From ATZT02 sp038124905 (GTDB lineage: Bacteria; Actinomycetota; Actinomycetes; S36-B12; UBA5976), in contig JAYPCW010000047.1 in NCBI GenBank assembly GCA_038124905.1, forward strand, positions 1 through 8,645: 8,645 nucleotides of DNA. The letters are read 5' to 3'. This document shows positions 1-5,715 of the stretch, in pieces; position 1 is the stretch's first letter; each line of letters starts with the position of its first letter. Both the position numbers and the translations under genes were made by a program. Under the pieces are notes generated by a model, which saw nothing but the letters and a program-made list of their open reading frames with translations, ran no database searches and was not told the origin of the DNA.

Positions 1-40
1 CAATAAATGTAGAAACTTTATTTTTTGTTTTTTCATTCAT
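1..40 (-). CDS. Possible 5' end of next minus-strand gene (truncated by window edge)
   Basis: On the minus strand an ATG at 40-38 overlaps the TGA stop of the MFS gene (39-37) in an ATGA arrangement, which is typical of translationally coupled genes. The frame stays open to the edge and reads MNEKTKNKVSTFI. A second ATG at 36-34, in another frame, gives MKKQKIKFLHLL, a lysine-rich then hydrophobic start that could be a signal peptide or membrane anchor. No Shine-Dalgarno sequence is visible before either, and only about 12 codons can be seen, so this may be chance. The product cannot be named. Confidence 0.25.
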   Translation of the reverse strand, partial: MNEKTKNKVSTFI

Positions 41-1287
41 TTATTCGTTTTTTTGTAGGTTACATAAAGACCAAAAAGCCCAACAGGAATTGCTGAAATA
101 AAACACAGCCAGCCATAGCTAAGTGTGGCGATAATTACTCCAGCAAAAGCACCACCAATTGCGCCACCTAAGTTCATGATTAAGTCCGAAGCACCTTGGC
201 TGGCAGTTTTTTGTTCAATGGCAACCGATTCACTGAGCAAAGTCGAGCCAGCAACTAAGGTCGCAGACCAACCAAGCCCTAGTAAAAACAAACCAACACC
301 TAAGCTAAAAACTGCATCTGGCGCAGAGGTGCCTGCGATTAATGCTGAAAGCAATAGCGTGACCACACCAAATTGAATAGTTGCAATTCTGCCAAAACGA
401 TCTGCCATCCAACCCATAACTGGTGAAAGCGCATACATACCAGCAATATGGATACTGATCACTAATCCAATTATTTGCAGTGTGACATCTACGTGAGCCA
501 TATGAATTGGCGTCATGACCATTACTGAAACCATGGCTATGTGTCCAATGACAATAGCTAGCAAGCCAATAAAAGCGTTTTCTGATTTTTTAATTTGCTT
601 GAGTGCGAATTTTGCAGAATTATTTCTAACAACTTCTTTTAAATGCGGTAGTAATTCGTAAGACAAAAGATATGGATCCGGGCGCAGACCCGTGGTAATT
701 AGAAAAGCACCCAAACCGAGCATAAACACTGCTAGTAAGTACGGGCCAATTAATTGCGGAAGGCCCAGCGAAGCTGAGATGTAGCCGAAGGGTGCCATCA
801 AGTTTGGCCCGAGCACCGCACCAAAAGTTGATCCCCAAACAACAACAGAAAGATGCTTAGCTCTTAAATGATCTTTCGCAAGATCTACCGCGGCGAATCT
901 TGCTTGATAGCCAGATGCAGAAGCTGCACCTACGAGAAAAGTTCCCAGAAAAACTACCGGAGTTAATGAGTAAGCGCCTCCAATGATTGCAAAAATTGCA
1001 CCTAAAGATCCCATTGCATAGCCAAGTGCCAGCGCTAAACGTCTGCCACCTTTTCTAGTTAGAGTCGCTAACGGTAAGGCAAGTGCTGCAGCGCCTAAAA
1101 CACCAAAGGTTTGCGCAAGCCCTGCCATTGCTTCTGATCCAGAAATTGAAGCTACTAATAAAGATCCAGCTGCGACGGTAGCCGCAACTCCGATACCAGA
1201 TAAAACTTGTGCCGCAGTTAGAACTGTTAAGGTCCGATTTTGAATGGCGGCTAAATGTTCGTCTTGAAAGGCTTCATCTTTATTCAT
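37..1287 (-). CDS. MFS transporter (12-TM major facilitator superfamily permease)
   Basis: This 416-residue protein is an integral inner-membrane secondary transporter of the major facilitator superfamily; its substrate cannot be deduced. It has about twelve hydrophobic segments in two halves, starting around residues 20-48 and ending around 393-411, with a charged central loop (about 201-238). The clearest family mark is the loop motif between TM8 and TM9 of the second half, GWMADRFGR (292-300), matching the MFS motif A pattern. A degenerate copy, RKGGRR (78-83), lies in the equivalent first-half loop. The length is normal for MFS drug or metabolite exporters. The start is the ATG at 1287; no good Shine-Dalgarno sequence precedes it, but a possible -10 element lies 12 nt upstream. 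It follows glnA on the same strand but is separated by a strong terminator, so it is probably its own transcription unit. A multidrug-efflux-like role is a guess from general resemblance only. Confidence 0.9.
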   Translation of the reverse strand: MNKDEAFQDEHLAAIQNRTLTVLTAAQVLSGIGVAATVAAGSLLVASISGSEAMAGLAQTFGVLGAAALALPLATLTRKGGRRLALALGYAMGSLGAIFAIIGGAYSLTPVVFLGTFLVGAASASGYQARFAAVDLAKDHLRAKHLSVVVWGSTFGAVLGPNLMAPFGYISASLGLPQLIGPYLLAVFMLGLGAFLITTGLRPDPYLLSYELLPHLKEVVRNNSAKFALKQIKKSENAFIGLLAIVIGHIAMVSVMVMTPIHMAHVDVTLQIIGLVISIHIAGMYALSPVMGWMADRFGRIATIQFGVVTLLLSALIAGTSAPDAVFSLGVGLFLLGLGWSATLVAGSTLLSESVAIEQKTASQGASDLIMNLGGAIGGAFAGVIIATLSYGWLCFISAIPVGLFGLYVTYKKTNK

Positions 1288-1324
1288 TTGAGTAACTTCA
1301 GCCTAGTAGAGGCCTGACTCAAAT
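1286..1324 (-). promoter_or_regulatory. Palindrome around the putative MFS promoter and start codon
   Basis: The sequence has perfect 8-bp inverted arms, ATTTGAGT (1286-1293) and ACTCAAAT (1317-1324), separated by 23 bp. Inside, CAGCCT (1299-1304) can pair with AGGCCTG (1310-1316) with one bulged base. Read on the minus strand, the spacer contains TAGGCT (plus 1300-1305), a fit to the actinobacterial -10 pattern TANNNT, followed by 12 nt to the MFS ATG. The left arm overlaps the start codon. If transcription starts just after the -10, the palindrome would act as DNA (a repressor operator) rather than as an RNA hairpin. No convincing -35 element is visible. The regulatory role is inference. 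Confidence 0.35.
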
Positions 1325-1332
1325 TTGCGGTA

Positions 1333-1371
1333 AAACATAAAGACCCCCTAAAAAAGGGGGTCTTTATGTTT
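1333..1371 (-). terminator. Rho-independent terminator downstream of glnA
   Basis: A perfect 16-bp stem (1333-1348 pairing with 1356-1371) surrounds a 7-nt loop (1349-1355). Its core is AAAGACCCCC paired with GGGGGTCTTT. On the minus strand it begins 12 nt after the glnA stop, and the GC-rich core is followed by a U-rich run (TTTATGTTTT). The same stem exists on the plus strand, with A-rich flanks, but no plus-strand gene ends nearby, so the biological target is glnA. It isolates glnA from the MFS gene. Confidence 0.9.
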
Positions 1372-1383
1372 AAAGGAGGTGAC

Positions 1384-2808
1384 TTAAATGTTGTAGTACA
1401 ACTCAAATTCGTAAGGCGTTGGACGCAAACGAATTGGATCGATTTCTTTACTTCTCTTGTAGTCCAACCAAGTAGTGATTAGATCCTCGGTGAAGACTCC
1501 GCCAGCAGTTAAGTAATCATGATCTTTCTCCAGTGCATCCAAAGCTTCAGATAAAGAGCCAGGAACCTGAGGAACCGCTTTGGCCTCTTCTGGTGGAAGC
1601 TCATAAAGATCTTTATCCATCGGAGTTGGCGGTTCAATTCGATTCTTCACACCATCTATACCTGCCATTAGCAAAGCACTAAAAGCAAGATAAGGGTTGC
1701 TTGAAGGATCTGGAACTCGGTATTCAATTCGCTTGGCTTTTGGATTTGAACCAGTAATTGGAATACGAATTGCTGCAGAGCGGTTTCTTTGCGAATAAAC
1801 CAAGTTCACTGGCGCTTCAAAGCCCGGAACCAAACGGTGGTAGGAGTTCACCGATGGGTTGGTGAAGGCCAGCAAACTTGGAGCATGCTTTAACAATCCG
1901 CCGATGTACCAGCGAGCTGTATCCGAAAGCCCCGCATAACCCTTTTCGTCATAAAAAAGTGGCTTGCCGTCTTTCCAAAGTGATTGATGGCAATGCATAC
2001 CAGAGCCGTTGTCGCCAGCTAAAGGCTTTGGCATGAAGGTAGCTGAGAAGCCATTAGCAAAGGCTACGTTTTTAACGATGTACTTGAAAAGCATTAGCTT
2101 GTCAGCAGAAGCGAGCAGGGAATCAAACTTGTAATTAATTTCTGCTTGCCCTGCCGTACCAACTTCGTGGTGAGCGCGTTCTACTTGGATTCCTGCATCC
2201 AGAAGTGTGGACGAAATTAAGTCACGCAAATCTGCAAAGTGATCTACTGGCGGAACTGGAAAGTACCCACCCTTGTAAGGGGTTTTGTAACCTAAGTTTC
2301 CACCATCTTCTTCACGTCCAGTGTTCCAAGCAGCTTCGATGGAGTCAACTTTGTAAAAAGAACCTCCTGGTTGATTTTCATAGCGAACTTCATCAAAGAT
2401 ATAAAACTCTGCCTCTGGTCCAAAGTAAACAGTGTCAGCAATACCTGAAGCTATTAAATAAGCTTCTGCTTTTGCAGCAACGTTTCTTGGATCTCGACTA
2501 TAAGCCTCGTTAGTAAATGGATCTCTAATTGAGAAATTGATTGCTAGTGTTTTTGATTCACGAAATGGGTCCAAATACGCGGTAGTTACATCGGGAACTA
2601 ACTTCATATCTGACTCATGAATTGCTTGAAATCCACGTATTGATGAGCCATCGAACATCAAGCCATCTTCAAATACTGAATTATCAAAAGCGCTTGCAGG
2701 AATATTAAAGTGCTGCATCACTCCGACTAGATCCATAAATCGCACATCAATAAATTCAACGGCGTTGTCTTTTACGAATTTGATCGCCTCATCGGCGCTC
2801 TTAAACAT
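1384..2808 (-). CDS. glnA: Type I glutamine synthetase
   Basis: Cytoplasmic dodecameric enzyme that makes glutamine from glutamate, ammonia and ATP, the main ammonium-assimilation step. The 474-residue length is normal for the GSI-beta type. The N-terminal beta-grasp domain carries FDGSSIRGF (52-60), with the aspartate that completes the neighbouring subunit's active site. The catalytic domain shows the metal and substrate residues: GPEAEF (130-135; E132, E134), HHEVGTAGQAE (213-223; E215, E223), NGSGMHCHQS (267-276; H272), NPSVNSYHRLVPGFEAP (317-333; R325, E331), RNRSAAIR (341-348), and IEYRVPDPSSNPYLA (361-375). The adenylylation loop is kept: Tyr402 in DLYELPPEE, so covalent control by a GlnE-type adenylyltransferase is expected, though none is in the window. 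The ATG start is supported by AGGAGG with a 4-nt gap to the start codon. It resembles the housekeeping GlnA1 of actinobacteria. A terminator follows directly. Confidence 0.98.
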   Translation of the reverse strand: MFKSADEAIKFVKDNAVEFIDVRFMDLVGVMQHFNIPASAFDNSVFEDGLMFDGSSIRGFQAIHESDMKLVPDVTTAYLDPFRESKTLAINFSIRDPFTNEAYSRDPRNVAAKAEAYLIASGIADTVYFGPEAEFYIFDEVRYENQPGGSFYKVDSIEAAWNTGREEDGGNLGYKTPYKGGYFPVPPVDHFADLRDLISSTLLDAGIQVERAHHEVGTAGQAEINYKFDSLLASADKLMLFKYIVKNVAFANGFSATFMPKPLAGDNGSGMHCHQSLWKDGKPLFYDEKGYAGLSDTARWYIGGLLKHAPSLLAFTNPSVNSYHRLVPGFEAPVNLVYSQRNRSAAIRIPITGSNPKAKRIEYRVPDPSSNPYLAFSALLMAGIDGVKNRIEPPTPMDKDLYELPPEEAKAVPQVPGSLSEALDALEKDHDYLTAGGVFTEDLITTWLDYKRSKEIDPIRLRPTPYEFELYYNI

Positions 2809-2812
2809 GCTT

Positions 2813-2818
2813 CCTCCT
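2813..2818 (-). promoter_or_regulatory. Strong ribosome binding site of glnA
   Basis: The minus strand reads AGGAGG, then AAGC, then ATG. This is the clearest Shine-Dalgarno sequence of any gene in the window and fixes the glnA start at 2808. It contrasts with the weak or absent sites before the MFS, RDD and lipB genes. Confidence 0.8.
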
Positions 2819-2842
2819 ACGGTGTAACTGGTTATGGGTGAA

Positions 2843-2848
2843 AGATTA
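2843..2848 (-). promoter_or_regulatory. Candidate -10 element for glnA
   Basis: The minus strand reads TAATCT, a good match to the TANNNT -10 pattern. It lies 34 nt upstream of the glnA ATG, leaving a leader of about 28 nt that includes the strong RBS. No recognisable -35 hexamer sits at a normal distance, so the call rests on position and the hexamer alone. Confidence 0.35.
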
Positions 2849-2880
2849 GGTGAATTTGGTGTCTATTTCATATCCCTTCT

Positions 2881-2896
2881 GTTAACGCTGTGTTAC
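2881..2896 (+). promoter_or_regulatory. Two GTTAA/GTTAC half-sites 11 bp apart (possible GlnR-like box)
   Basis: In the divergent glnA/RDD region, GTTAA (2881-2885) and GTTAC (2892-2896) lie exactly one helical turn apart, separated by 6 nt. The known actinobacterial GlnR operator is built from GTnAC and GAAAC half-sites with 6-nt spacers, and glnA is its best-known target. The second half-site here is not GAAAC, and no further half-sites continue the series, so the match is partial. Regulator identity is speculative. Confidence 0.25.
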
Positions 2897-2907
2897 GAAA
2901 AGCCAAG

Positions 2908-2913
2908 TAGGCT
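2908..2913 (+). promoter_or_regulatory. Candidate -10 element for a leaderless RDD transcript
   Basis: TAGGCT (TANNNT pattern) ends 7 nt before the RDD ATG at 2921. With the usual -10 to start-site distance, transcription would begin at or next to the A of the ATG. This fits the weak Shine-Dalgarno context before this gene. No clear -35 element is present. Confidence 0.4.
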
Positions 2914-2920
2914 CTGAGAT

Positions 2921-3283
2921 ATGACAAATTTGGCCGGTGTTTGGCAAAGAATTTTCGCTTTAGTTGTGGACTGGGCAGCCAGTTTGTTAATAGTGAGGCT
3001 TTTGTTTCCTGGGTTGCCTTTTGGCTCCGATCTTTATGGGGCTTGGACTATGGCAGTTTTTGCTTCCGAGGTGCTGCTGCTGACTTGGTTGACGGGCGCT
3101 TCTTTTGGACAGCGAATTATTGGTATTGGAGTAATTTCTTACCGCAGTGATCGATTGAAATTCTGGCAAGTATTAGCAAGGACAGTGATGATTATTTTGG
3201 TAATTCCTGCAGTGGTGATGGATAAAGATAAGCGCGGACTTCACGACATTCTGGTAGGTGCGGGAGTTGTGAAAACTCGTTAG
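2921..3283 (+). CDS. RDD family small membrane protein
   Basis: A 120-residue inner-membrane protein with the RDD family signature: Arg10 in the pre-helix segment WQRIFALVVDW, Asp17 in the first helix, and the C-terminal RGLHDILVGAGVV stretch with Asp109. About three hydrophobic helices are visible (around 11-29, 40-58 and 84-100). The SFGQRIIGIGV segment (61-71) is also typical of the family. RDD proteins are poorly characterised; some have been linked to ion exchange, but no role can be assigned here. The gene is divergent from glnA, 112 bp away, and its TAG stop overlaps the TAA stop of the convergent DUF4191 gene, giving a 4-bp tail-to-tail overlap. Its placement between glnA and the lip genes matches the actinobacterial neighbourhood (established knowledge). 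Confidence 0.9.
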   Translation: MTNLAGVWQRIFALVVDWAASLLIVRLLFPGLPFGSDLYGAWTMAVFASEVLLLTWLTGASFGQRIIGIGVISYRSDRLKFWQVLARTVMIILVIPAVVMDKDKRGLHDILVGAGVVKTR

Positions 3284-3984
3284 CGTCGAGGAACTCTTAA
3301 GCCCTTAGGAAGCGGACCTTTAGGAATCGGAAGCGGGCTTGCCGAAACAGCTCCAAATTTACTTCTTAATTGCCTAACTTCTTTAGGTGAAATCTTTTTC
3401 CCTAATTTTTTAATGTGCTTAACTAATTTTCGATAGGGGACTAAGCCTTCTTGCATACCCACAATCAGTGTGGTTACTGGAACTTCACCGGCAATTCTTT
3501 GTGCTTTTATTTTTTCACTTTGTAATAGTTGCGAAACTCTATTGGGGGACCCTTCGCCAACTAGCACTACGCCAACTGGTCCTAAAACTCTGTGAACTAA
3601 ATCTTGTTGTTTGGTCAAGGCAATTGCTGGGGTTGTGACCCATCCTTTTTTTAGCGTATTCAAAATAGCCGCAGCAGCGCCTGGCTGACCTTCAATTTTT
3701 GCATAGGCGGCAGTCTCTGCTCGGCGCCCAAAAACAATCACCATGAGCATTAATCCAATTGTGATACCGAGCGAGATACTAATTATTTGAGCAAATGGTG
3801 AAGTAGTTGTAAGAATGCCTATGGCAATGATCGGAGTAGCTGTTAAAGCGAAAACGCCAAAAAGAATCAAACCTAAAAATTTGTCGACTTCTTTGGTTAA
3901 TTTGTATGTCTGCTTTATTAGTTTTAATTGCTTAAATCGCTCTTTTTTAACTTTGGGTTCTTTTTTCTTTTTATCTTTAGCCAT
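3280..3984 (-). CDS. DUF4191 domain-containing membrane protein
   Basis: A 234-residue protein recognised as the actinobacterial DUF4191 family by sequence style and by its position directly after lipA. The N-terminus is very basic (KDKKKKEPKVKKERFK from residue 3), followed by two transmembrane helices (about 36-59 and 65-86). The remaining 148 residues are soluble; GRRAETAAYAKIEGQPGAAA (86-105) and GWVTTPAIALTKQQDLVHR (114-132) look like the conserved core. The C-terminus is proline- and lysine-rich (PLPIPKGPLPKGLRVPRR). It contains no catalytic motif I recognise and its function is unknown. The ATG lies inside the 3' end of lipA (8-bp overlap), with GAGGT 12 nt upstream, so translation is probably coupled to lipA. 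No terminator follows; the 3' end overlaps the RDD gene on the other strand. Confidence 0.88.
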   Translation of the reverse strand: MAKDKKKKEPKVKKERFKQLKLIKQTYKLTKEVDKFLGLILFGVFALTATPIIAIGILTTTSPFAQIISISLGITIGLMLMVIVFGRRAETAAYAKIEGQPGAAAAILNTLKKGWVTTPAIALTKQQDLVHRVLGPVGVVLVGEGSPNRVSQLLQSEKIKAQRIAGEVPVTTLIVGMQEGLVPYRKLVKHIKKLGKKISPKEVRQLRSKFGAVSASPLPIPKGPLPKGLRVPRR

Positions 3985-4915
3985 TTAAAAGATTCGACCT
4001 CGCTTCAAGTGCTTGCCGGTAGAGTCTGCCAGCCCGATATGAGGATCTCACCAAGGGGCCACTCATCACGCCAGCAAATCCGATTTGATTTGCAACTTCA
4101 GATAGTTCAACAAATTCTTCAGGCCTGACCCAACGGTCAATGGGGTGATGTTTTGCGGTAGGCCTCAAGTACTGAGTAATGGTGATCAAGTCACAGCCAG
4201 CTGCATGCAAGTCTTCTAAAGCTGTCTCAATTTCTGCTCTGGTTTCACCCATTCCTAAAATTAAATTAGATTTGGTAATTAGCCCAGCATTTTTAGCCAT
4301 GGTTATTACCGATAAAGATCTTTCGTAATTAAAGGCAGGGCGAATTCTTTTAAAAATACGGGGAACAGTCTCTAAATTATGAGCGAATACTTCAGGTTTG
4401 GCACCAAACACCTCTTGCAAAAGTTCTTCTCGAGCACTGAAATCTGGTACCAGAATTTCTACTCCGCAATCAGGCACCGCATTGTGAATTGCGCGAATAG
4501 TTTCGGCGTAAAGCCAGGCACCTTCATCGGCTAGATCATCCCTGGCAACGCCGGTAACTGTTGCGTAAGCCAAGTTCATTTGTTTAACACTTAAGGCAAC
4601 TTTTGCTGGTTCTGTTCTATCTAGTGGGGAAGGTTTGCCGGTATCAATCTGACAAAAATCGCAGCGACGAGTACAAGCTGAACCACCAATTAAAAAGGTA
4701 GCTTCACGATCTTCCCAACATTCAAAAATATTTGGACAACCTGCTTCTTGACATACCGTATGTAACCCTTTTTCATTTACTAAATTTCTTATTTGGGTAA
4801 ATTGTGGGCCGGTTTTAACTCGGTTCTTAATCCACTCTGGTTTGCGCTCAATAGGCACTTGAGAATTTCTTGCTTCAATTCTTAGTAACTTTTTGCCGGC
4901 GCTTAACTCTGTCAT
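3977..4915 (-). CDS. lipA: Lipoyl synthase (radical SAM)
   Basis: Cytoplasmic radical-SAM enzyme that inserts two sulfur atoms at C6 and C8 of protein-bound octanoyl groups, completing lipoyl cofactors of 2-oxoacid dehydrogenases and the glycine cleavage H protein. The 312-residue length is normal. The auxiliary cluster motif CxxxxCxxxxxC is C55, C60, C66; the SAM-binding cluster CxxxCxxC is C81, C85, C88 (CTRRCDFC). The C-terminal RSSY motif (290-293), whose serine ligates the sacrificial auxiliary cluster, is intact. The segment TGVARDDLADEGAWLYAET (121-139) is the actinobacterial form of a conserved LipA stretch. The ATG overlaps the lipB TGA stop as ATGA, so LipB and LipA are translationally coupled; the 3' end overlaps the DUF4191 gene by 8 bp. 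Confidence 0.98.
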   Translation of the reverse strand: MTELSAGKKLLRIEARNSQVPIERKPEWIKNRVKTGPQFTQIRNLVNEKGLHTVCQEAGCPNIFECWEDREATFLIGGSACTRRCDFCQIDTGKPSPLDRTEPAKVALSVKQMNLAYATVTGVARDDLADEGAWLYAETIRAIHNAVPDCGVEILVPDFSAREELLQEVFGAKPEVFAHNLETVPRIFKRIRPAFNYERSLSVITMAKNAGLITKSNLILGMGETRAEIETALEDLHAAGCDLITITQYLRPTAKHHPIDRWVRPEEFVELSEVANQIGFAGVMSGPLVRSSYRAGRLYRQALEARSNLLNG

Positions 4916-5589
4916 ATTGACTCTAGATTACGCTTCTTGGAAACATTCCGCGTCAGCGCGCCACTCGCGATGAGGCTTTGAACTACAGGCACAACTTCAG
5001 ATACAGAAATGTTGCGCCCTGCCTCAATACTCATAGTCGTCACATCGGCATCAGATATTCCGCACGGGACAATTTGCCTAAAGGGCGCTAAGTCGTTATT
5101 GCAATTAAGGGCAAAGCCGTGCATGGTGACTCTCTTTGCTACGCGAGTGCCGATGGCTGCAATTTTTTTGGGTATTACGCCTGAATTGACCCACACACCA
5201 CTTCGTCCAGAAATTTGTTCACCACGAATCGAAAACTCAGCCAACACATCAATAATTAATAATTCAAGTCTTCGAACATGAGCCACGATGTCTATGGGGT
5301 CTGGCAATTTCATAATTGGGTAGCCCACTAGTTGACCTGGACCGTGCCAAGTTATTCGTCCACCACGATCAATTTCAAAAACTTTTTCACCATTGGTGGG
5401 TAAATCAGAAGTTTTAGTTGATCTGCCAGCGGTGTAGACACTTTGGTGTTCAAGGAGTGCCACTATCGGCGGATGGTTATCGGTAACTACTTTTTGATGG
5501 ATTAGTTTTTGCCGATCCCAGGCGGCTTGGAACTCAACGGCTTGCTCGCCAAAGCCCCAAAACTCAACCGTGGGCGCTTGTGATGACAT
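4912..5589 (-). CDS. lipB: Octanoyl-ACP:protein N-octanoyltransferase
   Basis: Transfers octanoyl from acyl carrier protein to a lysine of lipoyl domains, the step before LipA. The 225-residue length is typical. The family signature RGGRITWHGPGQLVGYPI (75-92) is present, as are HGFALNC (157-163) and the active-site stretch QIVPCGISDADVTTM (172-186). The catalytic pair is Cys176 (IVPCGI) and Lys142 (KKIAAIG); these numbers match those known for the mycobacterial enzyme. First gene of the lipB-lipA-DUF4191 operon. No Shine-Dalgarno sequence precedes the ATG, but a -10-like TAAAAT ends 6 nt before it, so the mRNA may be leaderless. The gene is divergent from the MMPL transporter gene. Confidence 0.97.
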   Translation of the reverse strand: MSSQAPTVEFWGFGEQAVEFQAAWDRQKLIHQKVVTDNHPPIVALLEHQSVYTAGRSTKTSDLPTNGEKVFEIDRGGRITWHGPGQLVGYPIMKLPDPIDIVAHVRRLELLIIDVLAEFSIRGEQISGRSGVWVNSGVIPKKIAAIGTRVAKRVTMHGFALNCNNDLAPFRQIVPCGISDADVTTMSIEAGRNISVSEVVPVVQSLIASGALTRNVSKKRNLESI

Positions 5590-5595
5590 GTTTCA

Positions 5596-5601
5596 ATTTT
5601 A
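5596..5601 (-). promoter_or_regulatory. Candidate -10 element for leaderless lipB operon transcript
   Basis: The minus strand reads TAAAAT, a near-consensus -10 hexamer, followed by TGAAAC and then the lipB ATG. The 6-nt gap would place the transcription start on or beside the A of ATG. Leaderless mRNAs are common in actinobacteria, and no Shine-Dalgarno sequence competes with this reading. No -35 match was found at 17-18 nt. Confidence 0.45.
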
Positions 5602-5667
5602 GCTAGATGCTCAAGCCCCACAGGATGCTGTTGCACTCAAAAGCCCGTATTCTAAGAAGGTAAACAT

Positions 5668-5715
5668 GTGAATTGTTTCTCAATTTCACAAGATATCGGA
5701 GAGTTTCTTCTGTGA
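5668..5715 (+). CDS. Possible 15-codon upstream ORF overlapping the MMPL start
   Basis: A GTG at 5668 opens a short frame encoding VNCFSISQDIGEFLL, ending in TGA at 5713-5715. The stop overlaps the preferred MMPL start GTG (5712-5714) as GTGA. A Shine-Dalgarno-like AAGAAGG (5654-5660) lies 7 nt before the GTG. The MMPL ribosome binding site lies within this small frame, so its translation could couple to or control the exporter. Nothing but position supports it as a real gene. The same site also contains ATG followed at once by TGA (5666-5671), a start-stop pair. Confidence 0.25.
   Translation: MNCFSISQDIGEFLL
5698..5703 (+). promoter_or_regulatory. Ribosome binding site deciding the MMPL start
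   Basis: GGAGAG lies 8 nt before GTG at 5712. The in-frame alternative, TTG at 5673, is preceded only by AAGAAGG at 12 nt. This favours GTG 5712, which gives a short basic N-terminus directly before the first transmembrane helix, as usual for MMPL proteins. Confidence 0.65.

Noticed and set aside
125..376. Plus-strand 83-residue frame antisense to the MFS gene
   Set aside because: Its Pro/Ala/Lys-rich translation mirrors the codons of the membrane helices on the other strand; no RBS or known domain.
1372..1396. Plus-strand gene start (ideal RBS then ATG) antisense to the glnA end
   Set aside because: The frame closes after two codons (ATG TTG TAG), so it cannot encode a protein; kept only as a sequence curiosity in the findings.
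2205..2513. Plus-strand 102-residue open frame inside glnA
   Set aside because: It is antisense to the highly conserved catalytic core of glutamine synthetase; the translation is rich in Leu, Gln, His and Cys without family features, and has no RBS.
5009..5281. Plus-strand 90-residue frame inside lipB
   Set aside because: Antisense shadow of the conserved LipB active-site region, with no supporting signals.
5610..5646. Near-repeat CTCAAGCCCC / CTCAAAAGCCC in the lipB-MMPL intergenic region
   Set aside because: The copies differ by an insertion, occur only twice and match no known operator; too weak to call.
5631..5653. TTGCAC and TATTCT as a sigma-70-type promoter for MMPL
   Set aside because: The spacer is only 11 nt, far below the usual 16-19; TATTCT alone might be a -10 but lacks other support.
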